A DNA stretch of 6,317 nt from Gammaproteobacteria bacterium. GTDB lineage: Bacteria > Pseudomonadota > Gammaproteobacteria > SZUA-140. Positions 5,047 to 6,317 of this stretch are shown here, piece by piece; position 1 is the stretch's first letter; each line of letters opens with the position of its first letter. The stretch is from NCBI GenBank assembly GCA_003230195.1, contig QIHH01000263.1, positions 1 to 6,317 of the forward strand, written 5' to 3'. A program made the position numbers and the translations under genes. The notes beneath the pieces were generated by a model. It was given only the letters and a program-made list of their open reading frames with translations, was not told the DNA's origin and ran no database searches.

Positions 5047-6317
5047 ATGTTACTGCAAGTCGACAATCTTAAGACGTACCTGCGCGCCGGTAAAAATATT
5101 GTTAAGGCGGTCGATGGTGTCAGCTTTAGCATCGATAAAGGCGAGGTTTTTTGCTTGGTGGGTGAGTCCGGCAGTGGTAAATCGATTACGGCACTCTCCG
5201 TGATTCAACTGATACCCAAAGATATCTGTAGCCACCCCGATGGGCGTATCGCGTTTCGTTGTGGTGATCTTGATGGTAATGGCAAACGCGAAACGCTCGA
5301 CATGCTAACGGTCTCTGAAGAGACAAAACGCAAGGTGTGTGGCGCGCGTATCGCAATGATCTTTCAGGACCCGATGACCTCACTAAATCCTGTTATTACT
5401 GTTGGTGAGCAAATTATCGAAGTGCTACAGATTCATTGGCCCGAGATGGATGATGCCGAAGCACGCAGGCGCGCCATTGCAGCGCTGGCACAGGTACAGA
5501 TCCCAAACCCGGAAGTGCGCATAGATGAATTCCCCCACCGCCTTTCCGGCGGCCAGCGCCAGCGAGTGATGATTGCGATTGCGATGGCCTGTGAGCCAGA
5601 CCTATTGATTGCCGATGAACCCACCACCGCGCTCGATGTCACGGTGCAGGCAGAGATACTGCGCCTGATGAAAGGTCTACAGGAACGCAAAGGGATGAGT
5701 ATGCTCTTTATCACCCATGATTTAGGTGTGGTGGCGCAGATGGCCGACCGAGTCGCGGTGATGCGCAAGGGTAAAATTGTGGAAGAGGGAACATTACAGC
5801 AGGTATTGTATCAACCAAAACATGATTACACTAAACAGCTATTGGCAGCACTGCCAGAAAACCTCAAACGTCAACGCGATCTGCAGTTAGTCGAGAACCC
5901 ACCACCTGCGGCATCACCTGAGAAAGAGAGAGCACAGCCTCCTTTGATTGATGTGCAGCAACTTGAAGTCTATTTTCCGATCAAAAAAGGGCTTTTTCAT
6001 CGTACTGTTGATTATATTAAAGCGGTTGATGGTGTTGACCTGCAAATCCCTAAAGGGCAGTTACTTGCATTGGTGGGTGAGTCTGGTTGTGGCAAGACCA
6101 CGCTGGGGCGTGCGATTCTGCGCCTGGTCGATTCAACCGCTGGAACGATAGCCTTTAAGCAGCAGGAAATCACGCACCTACAGCGTAAAGCGATGATCCC
6201 CTTTCGACGTGACATGCAGATCATTTTTCAGGATCCAATGTCATCACTCAACCCCCGCATGACCATCGTTAGCACATTGATCGAGCCGATGGCCGTACAT
6301 GGTATTGGCGAATCAAA
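5047..6317 (+). CDS. Double-domain ATP-binding protein of a peptide ABC importer (YejF-like), C-terminus cut by window edge
   Basis: This is the ATPase of the importer, with both nucleotide-binding domains on one chain as in E. coli YejF (about 530 residues). The reading frame is open for 423 codons to the right edge without a stop. Domain 1 has Walker A GESGSGKS (39-46), Q-loop FQDPMTSLNP (106-115), signature LSGGQRQR (166-173), Walker B LLIADEP with D190 and catalytic E191, D-loop TALD (194-197) and switch H224. An HDYTKQLL tail (259-266) is the usual peptide-ATPase C-terminal element. A Pro/charged linker (about 273-299) leads to domain 2. That domain opens LIDVQQLEVYFPIKKGLF (300-317), with Walker A GESGCGKT (344-351) and Q-loop FQDPMSSLNP (394-403). 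Its signature, Walker B and H-loop lie beyond the window. All visible catalytic residues of domain 1 are intact. The start is 2 bp after the permease stop, preceded by a G-rich stretch (5035-5041). Residues ~70-90 of domain 1 form a slightly longer, charged loop than usual. Confidence 0.95.
   Translation, partial: MLLQVDNLKTYLRAGKNIVKAVDGVSFSIDKGEVFCLVGESGSGKSITALSVIQLIPKDICSHPDGRIAFRCGDLDGNGKRETLDMLTVSEETKRKVCGARIAMIFQDPMTSLNPVITVGEQIIEVLQIHWPEMDDAEARRRAIAALAQVQIPNPEVRIDEFPHRLSGGQRQRVMIAIAMACEPDLLIADEPTTALDVTVQAEILRLMKGLQERKGMSMLFITHDLGVVAQMADRVAVMRKGKIVEEGTLQQVLYQPKHDYTKQLLAALPENLKRQRDLQLVENPPPAASPEKERAQPPLIDVQQLEVYFPIKKGLFHRTVDYIKAVDGVDLQIPKGQLLALVGESGCGKTTLGRAILRLVDSTAGTIAFKQQEITHLQRKAMIPFRRDMQIIFQDPMSSLNPRMTIVSTLIEPMAVHGIGES

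Noticed and set aside
5433..5768. 111-codon open frame on the minus strand
   Set aside because: It lies entirely antisense to the conserved first ATPase domain (signature, Walker B and switch His). Its Arg/Ser/Ala-rich composition is a by-product of that coding sequence.
5047..6317. Possibility of two separate ATPase genes (D and F type) instead of one fused gene
   Set aside because: Translation from 5047 is continuous through the Pro-rich linker into the second domain with no stop codon, and the second domain has no separate ribosome binding site or start at the junction.

Overview
The window looks like an ordinary chromosomal stretch of a gammaproteobacterium. GC content is moderate, genes are tightly packed, and the partial fabI resembles the enterobacterial enoyl-ACP reductase closely over its first ~73 residues. 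No RNA genes, insertion sequences, CRISPR arrays or phage genes were seen.

Layout: the start of fabI occupies 221 to 1 on the minus strand and runs off the left edge. A 272-bp divergent intergenic region (222-493) follows, with a few short inverted repeats and one weak sigma70-like promoter candidate. From 494 to the right edge a single plus-strand operon encodes an ABC importer of the oligopeptide (Opp/Dpp/Yej) class: a substrate-binding protein (494-2374), a first permease (2396-3778), a second permease (3818-5044) and an ATPase with two fused nucleotide-binding domains (5047 to beyond 6317). Gaps between genes are 21, 39 and 2 bp, which supports co-transcription.

How the genes work together: the binding protein presents a peptide-like ligand to the permease heterodimer, and the double ATPase drives transport into the cytoplasm. 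The second permease and the ATPase share sequence features with E. coli YejE and YejF (GT-x-x-NG-x-DVL motif, single-chain double ATPase, FPI-(K/R)-KG start of the second half). The binding protein does not look like YejA, so the substrate cannot be named.

The most unusual points are architectural. The binding protein has an uncleaved-looking N-terminal membrane anchor followed by a predicted coiled coil and a Ser-rich linker. Both permeases carry extra hydrophobic segments beyond the usual six helices: about four in the first and about two in the second. Even numbers keep the predicted topology intact. These are variations on a known transporter class. I did not see evidence for a wholly new system.
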